This document shows, piece by piece, positions 24,300 through 36,100 of a stretch of 64,000 bases of DNA. Below the pieces are notes generated by a model. That model saw only the letters and a list, made by a program, of their open reading frames with translations, ran no database searches and had not been told where the DNA came from. The position numbers and the translations under genes are program-made. Position 1 is the first letter of the stretch, and the number at the start of each line of letters is the position of its first letter. The DNA lies in the NCBI GenBank assembly GCA_003342895.1, contig PTFA01000024.1, positions 3,588,139 to 3,652,138 of the forward strand, in the 5' to 3' direction. Source of the DNA: Casuarius casuarius. Taxonomy: Eukaryota > Chordata > Aves > Casuariiformes > Casuariidae.

Positions 24300-26330
24300 T
24301 TTACTGAAATCTTAGCTTACTGTTGTTTCTCTAGCAGCTATTTCTGTGAAGTTAAGTGGTCAGTCCTGCTGTTACTTTATCTGGGCTTGAGTTGGGCAAC
24401 TGTATTCAAACATGGAAACAATATGTTCTTAAGAAGCTGCAATTTTTGTCTACACAAGAAATGTTCCTCTTGTATTAGGCAGAGGGAAGGAATGTTTGAT
24501 GGATGATGGAGGACTAAAAGAAAAATGCCTGAGATGGGTATAAGAGCCTGATTGTCCTCTTTTCTCTGTCTGTTTTTACTCTTGGGTTATGTAAGGGCTG
24601 GGTCTTGGTTTAAAGTTCATCTGTTGAAGTCAGCAGCTGAATTTGAACTTAATGCAGGGTGCGCACAATGAGAGCAATGGAAGATGTTTTTCTAATAACC
24701 TAAAATCTTCAGATTCACTTTTTTCACTTTTATATAGAAAATCTAAGCTTGTTTTAGTTCTGCTATATGGGAAAGTATGTTTAAAAGATGAGAGACTTGC
24801 TTTTGCCATGATAACATATCCTCTTTAAGTCAGAGTTTTCCAAAGACAACTATTTCAGTTGCTGAAAGTAATCAAGAGGAACTCACATACTTTGAAGTTT
24901 CCAGTTTGGTAGGAATAAGGTCATGTTCCTTTCTATTTTTGGAAAAAAATATTTTCCAAATTCATTTTAATCTGAATTGAAAATGGATTGATATTTAGGT
25001 GAAGTTCAATCAGTGTTAAGAGTGTAGTGTTAATAACTTTGATGCACATTATTGGATTACAGAATGTAATAACATTTTCTTTAGTTATTCAAATGATTTT
25101 TCCCAGTACTTCAGAATATTTCCAATCAGACTTTTACAGATAGTGAGGTCCTGGGTCAGCTACTTATAGTACTTAGCTGAAAGAGGAGAATTTCTGATGA
25201 CCTTTTCTGATTAAATGCATGAAAAAAGCCTGTTCGAAAACTCTCTAATTTCTTCCTTTAATTACACTGGTATTTTTTTCTTAGTTATCAGTTCTAATAC
25301 ATGACTCAATCTGTTCCCCTCTTGAATGTTTCTGGGAGGACTGACGAATGATTTGTCTGTCTTCACAAGAATAGGTTGAAGTACTGGAAGAAAAGCAATA
25401 CTGAGTTTATAAAAAATCCCTTTCTACTTTTGCAGCAATATCAACCAGAGGATTTACTTGAAGAGAACAAACCAGATAGAGCAAATTAAATTGTCAAGTT
25501 TTTTTAAAAAAATGAATCACTTGTATTAATAAGAATAGCTTGCAATTCCGCTCAGTAATGTAAAATAAGAACAATTAATTCTTAGGCTTCAGGGCATAAA
25601 CTAATCAGTTTCTGTTGCATTGAATTTACTTCCTTTTGTCATGGTGCAAGTGTAAAAATAAATTATTGGAAATTTTTATACTGCTATAAATATTTAGTAG
25701 CAAGCCATTGGTGCAAGCAAGAGCCTAGATCAAATGAAATGATTATTAGGACAAGATTTTCATATGTTAGCATATGTTTTCATTGAAGTTAGCCAATATC
25801 GATAGTTAGCTAATTAAAATACATAGTTTTAAAAAGTAGTATATATCTAGAAGCTCCCATGTTCCAATGTTCAGCACATCACCTTTTGAAAAATCAGACT
25901 GTCTCTAAACACATTCTTAATTGGTAGATGGAAAGCAAGAGAGAGGACTGAGGTGAGGGGAAGGGTTTAAGTAAATAAAAGCATCCTTTCTGCAAAAGTG
26001 AATTTTAAATGGAGAAATAAAGTAAAAAATAAAATAAAAGGATGCTGATAACTAGGAAGTAATACAAACATTGCCAGATAGAGGAAAATGTAGGAAAAGT
26101 GGCAGCAACATGGATAGAAATAATCCTCCTTAGATGATATATGAAATAGACAATTAGGTAACGAATAAAGTGATGGCAATTAGGAATTGCGGGAATTGAA
26201 GTGATTTCAAAATCTCATATAAAAGATTTTTAAGAAAAGGTGAAAGGGTACTTCTAGAGGTTATCAAATAACAAACCTACCATTTCTTGCTAGCAGAATG
26301 CAACAGATACTGAGCCTTTATGCACCTAAA
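24300..26330. other. Non-coding AT-rich stretch
   Basis: No gene or element recognised. A 9-bp inverted repeat (TTTGGAAAA / TTTTCCAAA, 5-nt loop) lies at 24938-24960. An A-rich segment occurs near 26000-26040. Confidence 0.55.
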
Positions 26331-26340
26331 GGGCAACATA

Positions 26341-26378
26341 TTCATTAACGTTAATGAACATTGATCTTTAAAGATCAA
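26341..26378. other. Two adjacent perfect 18-bp palindromes
   Basis: TTCATTAACGTTAATGAA (26341-26358) and TTGATCTTTAAAGATCAA (26361-26378) are each identical to their own reverse complement over all 18 bases and are separated by only CA. The first contains an everted pair of GTTAAT half-sites (HNF1/homeodomain-like); the second contains GATCTTT/AAAGATC half-sites. No known element was matched. The palindromy is directly visible, and a regulatory role is inference. Confidence 0.9.
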
Positions 26379-26925
26379 ATTAAGCCAGATAAACTTGACT
26401 TCTTTGTTTAAACTGTAGAATTAGAAGATGAAAGAGTAAATGGGAAGTGTTTAGATTTTAGTAAAACATTGTATTCAACATCTCTCAATTTTTCTTCAAT
26501 CATTAGTTCAAATTGACTTAGAAAGGAATACTATCATGAATACTTACATTAATTTTCAGCCTTTTAAAGAAGTCTAATATGTATGCCCCTAGCTCCATGT
26601 CACAGGGACAAGTATAAGATTATATTCAAGGTACAATGAGTTTGGGGTACATCACTCACTAAATTATAACTATGACTCTTAATTGACAGCTGTAACTATA
26701 AATTGGCTGTGTTATTCAGAAGCATAAATCAAATCATTATAAAGCTGTAATAAACATGCATATAAGCAATTCTCCTAGTTCTCACTGCGTTCTTATGAAG
26801 TCTAAATTCTCAGAATTACTCTCTCCATTCTGAACACATACGCTGAAAGAAGAGAAGTTGAAAACTGGAGCTCTTTGTACAATAATGTCATGTATTATTC
26901 CTACTGTGTACTGTAATTGATTTTT

Positions 26926-29662
26926 GGGGGGGGAAGAAGACAAGAAAATAATGTGAAGACCTCTCTGACTAGAGTGCTGAATAGATGGATACAGGCTCCT
27001 GAAGGACAGGCTGGGGTGGCAGGGAGGGGGAGAGTTGTCCTTTATGTGAGAGAGCAGCAGAAATGCATGGAGATCTGCCTGGGGATGGATGATAAACCAG
27101 ATAAGAGTTTTGAGTCAGGATTAGCAGGCAGACCAACACAGATGACATTGTTGTGGGTGTCTGCTGCCTGATCAGGGAGAAGAAGCAGAGGAGGCCTTCT
27201 TCAGACAACTGGAAAAAGCCTGATGCTTGCAGGCCCTCAATGGTCCTCATGAGGGACTTAAAACCACTCCTGTATCAGCTGGAGGGACAATACAGCAGGG
27301 CACAAGCAATCCAGGAGGTTTCTGGAGTGCATCGAAGATGACTTCCTAACACAGGTGATCAACAAGCTAATGAGGGGAGGCACTCTGCTGGACCTGATTC
27401 TTACAGACAAGGAAGAACTGGTCAGAGATGTGAAGTCTGGGGTCAGCCCTTGCTGCAAGGACCATGAGATGGTGGAGATCAGGTTCCTGAGAGAAGAGAA
27501 CAAGGCAAAAAACAGGATCACAATCCTGGGCTTCAGGAGAGCAGACTTTGGCCGCTTCAAGGATCTGCACTGGATGTGGTCGTGGAGAGGAGCCGGGTCC
27601 AAGAGAGCTGATTGATTTTCCAGGATCACCTCCTCCATGCTCAAGAATGGCCCATCCTGATGAGCAGGAAACCAAGCAAAGGTGGCCGAAGGCCTGCATG
27701 GATGAACAAGGAGCTCCTGACAAAACTCAAATGTAAACAGGAAGTGTACAAGAGGTGGAAGAAGGGACAAGTGACCTGGGAGGAATACAGAGGCACTGTC
27801 CAAGCATGCAGGGATGGGGTTAGGAAAGCCAAAGCCCAACTGAAATTGAATGCGGTGAGGGACATGAAAGGCAGCAAGAAGGGCTTTTAGAAGTACATCA
27901 GCAGCAAAAGGAAGGCTAGAGAAAACGTGGGCTCACTGCTGGATGTGGCAGGGACTCTGGTGACAAAGGGTGCAGAAAAAGCCAATGTACTCTATGCCTT
28001 CTTTGCATTGGTCTTTACTGGTAAGATTTTCCTTCAGGAACCATAGGTCTCTGAGACCAGTGGGAAAGTCTGGAGCAATGAAAACTTACCCTTGGGAGAG
28101 GGTCAGGTTAGGGAACATTTAAACAAACTGGACATGCACAGATCTATGGGATGTGACAGGATGCACCCACGATCACTGAGGGAGCTAGGTGATGTCAGTA
28201 TGAGGCCACTCTTCATTGTCTTTGAGGCTGCGGCAATTGGGAGAGGTTTCCTAGGGCTAGAAGAAAGCAAATGTCATTCCTATCTTCAAGAAGGGCAAGA
28301 AGGAGGATCTGGGGAGCTACAGGCCAGTCAGCCTCACCCCAATCTCTGAGGAGGTGATGGAAAAACCATTTCAAAACACATGAAGGACAAGGTGATTAGG
28401 AGTAATCTGCATGGATTTATGAAGAGGAAATCATGCTTAGCCAACCAGATAGCTTTCTACAATGAGGTGACTGCTTTGGTGGATCAGGGGAGAGTAATAA
28501 ATATTGTTTATCTTGACTTTAGCAAGGCTTTCAGTACTGTCTCCAATAATATCCTCATAGACAAACTGATGAAATACAGGCTAGGTAAGTGGTCAGTGAG
28601 GTGACCTGAAACTAGCTGAACTGCCAGGCTCATAGGGTTGCGATTGGTGGCACAAAGGCTCACTGGAGGCCAACCACTAGCGGTGTCCCCCAGGGGTTAA
28701 TACTGAGTCCAATACTGTTTAACATCTTCATTAACGATGTAGACAATAGGATAGAGTAGACCCTCAGCAAGTCTGCAGATGATACAAAACTGAGAGGAGT
28801 GATTCATACACCAGTGGGTTGTGTTGCCATTCAGAAGAACCTTGACAGGCTGGAGAGGTGGTCAGGTGGGAACCTCGTGAAGTTCAACAAAGTGAAATGC
28901 GAAGTCCTGCACCTGGGGAGGAGTAACCCCATGCAGCAATACAGGCTGGGGCCAACTGGCTGGAAAGCAGCCTTGCAGGAAAGGACCTGGGGGTCCTGGT
29001 GGACGCCAGGTTGGACATAAGCCAGCAATATACCCTTGTGGCAAGAAGGCCAAAGGTATCCTGGGTTGCATTTGGAAGAGCATTGTCAGCAGATCAAGGG
29101 AAGTTATCCTTCCGCTCTACTGGTGGGACCATATCTGGAGTGCTGTGTTCAGGTCTGAGCTCCCCAGTACAAGAGAGACAATGAACTACTGGAGCATCTA
29201 GTCCAGCAAAGGCCCATGAAGATTGATTAAGGGACTGGAGCATCTCTCATACAAGGAGAGGCTAAGAGATCCGCAACTCTTTAGCCCTGAGAAAAGAAGG
29301 CTCAGGAGTATCTTCTCAATGGGTGTAAATACTTGATGGGGAGGGTGTACAGAAGATGGAACCAGACTCCTCTCAGTGGTGCTCAATGACAGGACAAGAG
29401 GAAGTGGGAACAAATTGAAATACAAGAAGTTCTGTTTAAACACAAGAAAAAACTTTTTTTGCTGTAAGAGGGATTGAACACTGAAACAGGTTGCGCAGAG
29501 AGGCTGTGGATCCTCATCCTTGGAGATACTCAGAATGCAACTGGACAGGGTCCTGGGCAGCCAGCTCTAGGCGACCCTACTTTGAGCAGGGGGATTGGAC
29601 TAGATGATCTCCAGAGGTCCCTTTCAACCTCAATGATTCTGTAATTGTGTGATTCCATGATT
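26926..29662 (+). mobile_element. CR1 LINE, 5'-truncated, degenerate
   Basis: About 2.7 kb of a chicken-repeat-1 LINE in the forward direction. It starts inside the endonuclease part of ORF2, just after a TTTTTGGGGGGGG run, and continues through the linker and reverse transcriptase to the 3' end, where AGATGATCTCCAGAGGTCCC is followed by AATGATTCTGTAATTGTGTGATTCC, a decayed form of the short CR1 tail repeat. A full-length CR1 is about 4.5 kb, so the 5' end and ORF1 are missing, as is usual for target-primed reverse transcription. It has several frameshifts and stops, so it is not mobile. The long antisense ORF inside it (27258-27839) is a shadow. Confidence 0.95.
26950..29184 (+). pseudogene. 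CR1 ORF2 remnant (endonuclease and reverse transcriptase)
   Basis: The translation jumps between frames. An endonuclease segment around 27025-27095 has GRVVLYVREQ; a segment at 27361-27590 has RGGTLLDLILTDKEEL, DHEMVEIRFLRE and FRRADFG; a linker at 27684-27880 has [15 protein letters not shown] and VTWEEYR. The reverse transcriptase follows: GFMKRKSCLANQIAFYNEVT, then motif A YLDFSKAF at 28509-28532 with its catalytic Asp, SGVPQG at 28679-28696, and the motif C site SADD at 28772-28783, where the usual Phe before the Ala-Asp-Asp is replaced by Ser. An in-frame TAG at 28757-28759 lies just upstream. After that come FNKVKCEVLHLGR and the C-terminal RT segment. ORF2p would normally nick target DNA and reverse-transcribe the element's RNA; this copy cannot make the protein. 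Confidence 0.93.
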
Positions 29663-29720
29663 ATTCCCGTTGACTCAGCACTTTTGAGGTCACTTCCACA
29701 GTATTGAATTCAGAGTTGGG

Positions 29721-30178
29721 CCTTCTTGTACAAGAGAGATGTTGACAAACTAGAATGAGTCCTGTGGAGGGCCACCAAGCGGGCTGGAGCACAAAGACGG
29801 AGGGAGCTGTATTTGATGAGCCTGGAGAAGAGAAGGCTGGGGATGACCTGATTGCTGTCTTCTGCTCCATAAACAGAAGCTCTGGATTACAGAGAACATG
29901 GAGACAGACCATTGCCAGAGGTACACAGTGGATGAATGGATAAGAGGCAACAGATGAAGTTGTGGCAAGGGAATGTCCAACTAAATATAAGGGAAAAATC
30001 CACAATGAGAGTGGTTAAGCAGTGGAACAGGTTACCCAGAAGGGTTTTGGAGTCAATTCTCAGAGGTGCTCAAAACAACTGGAGAAAGCTTGATCTAACT
30101 GTAAATTTAGCCGTCATTTGAGCAGAGTGTTGGCCCTCCAGATGTCTCTCCCAGTCTCCCTTATTCTGTGATTCTGTT
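29721..30178 (+). mobile_element. Second CR1 3' fragment
   Basis: The consensus-like phrases GTACAAGAGAGATGTTGAC, GTCCTGTGGAGGGCCACCAA, GAGCCTGGAGAAGAGAAGGC, AAGCAGTGGAACAGGTTACC and the terminal TTATTCTGTGATTCTGTTG mark the last part of ORF2 and the 3' UTR of a CR1. The middle is compressed relative to typical CR1, suggesting an internal deletion. It lies 58 bp downstream of the longer CR1 in the same orientation. The differing decay and repeated tail suggest a separate insertion and not a duplication of the first. Confidence 0.9.
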
Positions 30179-30189
30179 GTTATCCACAA

Positions 30190-33100
30190 AATTCATATGT
30201 TTATCCAAATTTATAGGAACTGCCTTAGTATTTTAAAATTCAGTTTGTACTAATTTCTGTGTAAGAAGGGCTAAGAAGTTGGGAATAATGAGACCTTTCT
30301 GGTATTTCAGATCAATGATTTTTTTTTGGCCCTTGTTATTACCTCTGTTTCATTTGTCTGCATTGCGAATATGTATAGGAGATGAGGAATAAAAGGTATC
30401 CAGCATGGAAGTACCCAAGTTAACAAATCTAACGTGATGTAACCCAAACCACACACATTTGGTGTGAAATGCACAGGGTAATTGGAAAATAAAAATGCCA
30501 AAAGGAATTACAAAGGGAGACAGCAAATTAGGCACGAGTTTGCATTGTGGGATGTGGGCAAGTACCCTCTTCCCGGGCAAACACTTCCAGTCACTCCTGA
30601 ATGTGCGTTGCTAGGTGTGAGCAGGAGGGGCTGCTGCCTAGCTTGTGTTATACTGCAGGAGGGTAATGATCTGGATGGGACATGAGAGATTAGAGCCATA
30701 ATACTGCTTTCCTTCTGGATACTTCAGAAATGCGCTGAAGTCTACAGACTGCTTATCTTTTTGGTGTAAAGTATATATGTGGGTGGATAAGTGGATGTAT
30801 AAAACAAAGGTAAAAATAATAAAATGTGACTCCATCATCACTTTATTTATATATTGTATTCCACTCACTCTTTTTGTGTGCTTTTCCCTTTGGACTGTAG
30901 ACTCTTTTGCCTGTTTCTAAAGCATTTAGCACATATGCCTGAATTCTGACTGGAGCTTTGTGATCCTATTGCAATATTTCTGTTAATAAAAAAGGAGACT
31001 TTTGTAAGTGCCTTTAGCAGAACAGTTCTTGAGTCAACAAACTTACAGAGTTGAGTCTCCTGGGTACTTTTGAAGACCCTGTCAAAACACCTGCTTTCCC
31101 TCATGTTTAGGAGGAACTTGCAGTAGGCTTTCACAAATTACTGCCTTCTAATTCCTCCTTAAATCAAATCACAGTAACTACAAAGTACTTGAAAACAATT
31201 AGACTGTTGCTGTCCCAAGACTCCTGCCTGCCAGACATTTTAGGGTTGCATTTTTACTGTATTAGTACAGCATTGGTGACAGTGGTTCCAGGTTTTTGAC
31301 ACTGTAACAGTGAACCCCAGATAAGTCATTTAGTAAGAGAAATCACCTATCCTCAGTTCAGTTGTACAGTAGTGCTGGTCAAGTTTATGTCTTTCTGTAA
31401 TTTTGTTATTATCCAAGATTTTCATCTGTTTTTGAGATGCCTCTGCTGAAAAATATGGCATCTGAAAGGAAATGAAGCTCTGTGGTTGTGGCAATTTGCA
31501 GTCTCCTCAGTATCTCTGGCAGACTGCGAGAGATGTTTCCCATACAGTACTTGTAGATTTACCTGCACGAGGGAGAAGTTGTTTTCAGCCAGCCTCATCA
31601 TTTCTTTTGTGTCTGCAAGGAAAGGCAAAGAGATGAGGATCCTGAGGATCCAGCCCTTTGTATTAGGTCTCTTCTAACTTCTGAGCTGGAACTAGTGTGA
31701 AGTTGCCAGTCACAGGCAAAGCCAAGGTAGAGAAGCCAACAGTGAAGAGTGACATAAAAGAAGAAATCTCAAAGCTACACAGAAAGAAGCTGATTAGGGA
31801 AATAAGCCCTGCAATTAAGGCCAGGAAGAAATATAAATGACAGACAGAACACAGGGGACAAAGAAAAGTGATCTTTAAAGGGAATTGAGGACAAAGAGAG
31901 ATCAGGGGAAAAGAAGAAAAGACTAGACAGCTGCTGAGGAACAAAATTAGAAAAAATAACAGCACATTTAAGTAGGTTTAAAGCTTGGGATGTAAAATAT
32001 GTCTCCAGAAAAATCAGGAAAGATATTTTAGAAGATACAATAAAATATTTTTAAAATAATCTGAGCGGTTAAGGGTTATTAATTAGATATTAAAAAGAAA
32101 TTCTTCTCCTCACTGTTGGTGTGTTTAACCAACAGAGCCAGAGCACTGTCAATTATAAATCCTATTTTGATTGTGTAGTGACTGTCAAGTGTATAGCCAT
32201 ATTTTATATGCAGAGGAGGATCTTTTGCAAAGCACAGGGAACACTAGAAAGATACCCAAATACTGCAAGGGCATCTCATAACCAAAGGGTAAGAAAGTAT
32301 CTGTATAAATTCTGCAGCTCAGGCATGATGATAAAATAGGAACATCTCTGCAGTTATTTGTGAACATTTCCAGGTTAAATGCAGACATTTCAGAGTGGCA
32401 AAATTCTAAACTTTCTCCTCCCTTTCACACACCATTGAGATCCCTGTTTTCAGTTGGAGGCACAGATCCATACTGAGATATTCCAAGATTAACCTCTGCT
32501 ATGTGGGGCTTGTCTGAGATAGGGAATCAAAACATCTCTTTCATGAGGTCTTAGTCATTGCAACACTTGACTTCCCCAGACTTTTGCTAGTAGTCTCCTG
32601 CTTTGTGAATCCTTATCTGGACTGAACTCTCAGAACTGAGAATCTCCAAAAAATGAGTGCTCTCTCTGTGCTTTCTTGTAACATAGAAGGGGAATTTAAT
32701 ATTTTTTGGGGGGATAGATTTTCCAACTTAAGCTGATAAAAGAGAGTTAAAGAACACCTGATGCTTTTGGGAGCTGTATAGTCTGGTTAGCCCTATGGGG
32801 ATGGGACTGTGAAAGATCACACTCACCTGGAGCCAGTGAAGCAGTCTGTTAAATAGTCATCAGATAGAAAGGGGATCTGTGAAGCTAGGAGGCCTTTAGC
32901 AATGCCTTTTCTGCTTGAAGACCCTGGGTGCTATGAAAAAGAGAAGCAGGGAAGGCTGAGAATTGATCGTCTAATAAAGGTGAAGAAGGAGGAGGATGTA
33001 GACTGGTGAAATACCACAAGTTTAAGAGGCTGAGTGGTGCTATATAGCAGCTGATGATGACCTATGTCAGTGGCTGTGTTGAGAGGGTGTCATTTATGTT

Positions 33101-36100
33101 GACACCATTTTTTGGATGTTGATGTGTAAGGATAATTAGACTGTATTATAATAAACTGCTATGGGCAATCCTAATTTGATAGTTCCTGTCTTTTTAGTTT
33201 TTAACTCTGCAACATTAGCAAACTACTGATGTGTGTCCATCTATGTAAAGAACAGATGATATTTTGTTTTGCTTGTTGTGTTGAAATATGCTTTAGTGGA
33301 AAAAAACAAATGTTAAGCTTAAAGAGAAATAATGTAGGCAAAATCAGAGATGAATTAGCCATATATGTTAATCAGATCAACTGTATTTATACTTTGTCAT
33401 CCAGATGTGTTCTTTTGTTCTTATATTTGCATGTGCACTTAAAACAAGCAGAATGATTAGCTTACTGCCCATAATACTGATATCAGACAATCTTGTCTTT
33501 TACTGCTGCAATCTTGGGGAAAAAAAAAAAGAAAAAACACTTCCTTTGGTGTTCATAGTCAAACAGTGCTTGTTCTCTGAAAGTCAGTAAACTTGAGCTA
33601 TGGAAACCTATTTCAGGAGAAGGAAAGACATTATTTCTGGATGGTACTGTTCAGCAGAACCAATAGCAATAAAGTGTCTATGCCATAATTTTGAAACACA
33701 TAACATACAATAAACGCATACAAATTTAGCAAGATTATGCCATGCAATGAAAGGAAGCTACTGCCAGGATAGTTGTGGAGTGACACACGCAGTTCAGGAA
33801 AAATAGGAAAGCCCTAAACTTGAGTTTTTCTTTGGTATCATTCCACTGGCTGAGGGAGGATCAGCTGCATCTAGTTCTGCTAATTCTTCCTTCCAGTTTA
33901 CTGCTGGATGGTTTTTAGACTACTGGCCACAAACCTTATGTGGACAGCTAGAGGGCCCGAGCTGTACTGCTCATGCCAAGGAAGGCTTTGGATAAGCTGA
34001 GTTGAACATTTGAGGTTTTCTCAGGTTGTAGTGGTTAAATCCAGATACTGATTTGTCTGATCCTTGAAGAAAAATACTGGAGCTGACTTTTCAAAGATAT
34101 TTGTAACTTTTGGGTTAGATTAGTTTGATTGTAGGGTTCCTTCTTCCTTGTTACTTGTCTTTCCATGTTTTTTGGTTCTTAATTCAACTGATTGTGCTGG
34201 GGAAGAATAAGATGAGAAATTTTAATAAAAACTGCCGATTATGCAAAGCCTTGTCTGAATCTTAGGCAAATTTCTGATAGACTTTTACTTTGTATGTTAA
34301 CAAGTTTAGAGAGGCCTTGTAGACCTCGTCATGACAGAGTGAAATTTGTAATCTACCAGTACCTGTACTCTTTGTGACTAGATGTTGCCTTTATATAGAC
34401 TAGAGAACTAACTGTTGCACTGTTAGGTGCAATAAATCAGCAACTAGTGAAGAAAGCTGCCAAGTTCATGGCAGGAAGTGTAAATTATTTAAGTCCTTCC
34501 AATAGCATCTTAAAATGAGAATATCCAGATAACCCAGAGATCAGTCATCATGCGGAAAAACTGCCTTGGTCTGCCAAAGGAAATTAGGTGAGAGAAAGTC
34601 TCGCAGCCCTGTCAAAATGACTTTGTCATAGGCAATACCAGAGGAGAGAGTATTCATGAAAAAACTGCATGCAGGATATTTGTTTGTCTGCCTTTTTTAT
34701 GGAACCTATCAGTTTATCACCTTGTCTTTCTACATCCGACATAGAAAATTACATCAAAATAACATTGGCAGAGCACTTAGTGTTTAGATATTGACTGCAA
34801 TAATCTTTTGCTCAATATCAAATGAATATCAAAAAGGGCTATCATTCCCGTCGGTGTTATCTGGGTCAGTTCATAGCTCAAAAACATCCTGTGCCAGTTC
34901 CAGTTCTTACTGTGTTCATTGCCTGGAAAATATATTGCTTTCAACTACAGGGGAAATCATGTGAAACAGTCTGTTGACCTTTTTTCCCTTCAAGAAAAGC
35001 ATTTTTTAATTGGAGGGATTTTGCACATTTGCAAGGAAAATAGGACAAGCAAGAGAAGGAAATCAAGAATGAACAACTCACTGAATTCTTACATTTTCTT
35101 GAGGAATTAGTTCAATAGGATTTATAGTCAGAAATTCTTCCCAATGCCTCATCAGCAGATGAAAACATGCAAATAAACCCCATTTTTTCAATAGGCTTTT
35201 TCTTCCCAAATCTTGAAATACATCATCAGGGCAGGACTAGGTGGGTTATTGCTAGAGTAAAATCAGCTGTAGCCTGTCACTGAGTCTTAAACTTCTTGTG
35301 GGGGTTTCAAAGGTCACTCAGAAATTAACCCATGTCAACAACTGGGAAACATTTTGACCACTTGTCAAATCCAGAGTGACACAGAAATATTCAGGCTGGG
35401 GTTGTCCTCTATGTTTGTTTTGTGGAAGAGTACTTGATTGATGAGAATACTCACAGTTCCAGTAGGTAAGCTATACAAACAGATTTTGTAAAACTATTCT
35501 CAACAATATTATCCTGCATTTTGAAGTTTTCATGGCCAGCTTTCATGTAAGAAATTCACTTGGACAAGGCAGTTCAATGAAAAAAAAATCCAGGTTTCAG
35601 AAGGGTCCTTTCTGTATAGAATGAAATTGGAAAGGCCATAGTTGTGAGTTTCTTCCTTTTTTAGTTCGGTTAAGCTATGAAGTTACAGAAAAGTTGTGCA
35701 AGAGAACTGTAACTTTGAGTTACAGACGTTTGTAAGTCAACCAACCTATCTTAAGATTCAGATCAACCTGAGCATTTTTTCAATTAGATTGCTAAAAAAA
35801 TGTTTCTCATCCTAAGATAGTTATGTTTCCAAAACGTGAATATTTGTTGGTTTTGTGATATATTCATGAGAAAATTCCATTCAGATTGCATGTTGTGATG
35901 CTTTGTTTACATGAGACAGTAAAAAACAGTGGGAAATAAAATCTGTTTGCAAAAGGAAAATTACCATAATAGGTGCACATGCTACCACATATAGCAAAGA
36001 TCATCTTCCTCTATACGTGTCAAAGATCTTTTGATAGGGACCTATATCGAAGAAGGTTATGACATGCAGTATAAACACAGATGCTTAAAGAATATAAAGT

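Noticed and set aside
27258..27839. 193-codon ORF on the minus strand
   Set aside because: It is antisense to the CR1 ORF2 remnant, which explains the sequence on the plus strand.
29658..29720. Possible target-site duplication between the two CR1 fragments
   Set aside because: CR1 insertions often lack clear duplications and no convincing matched flank was seen.
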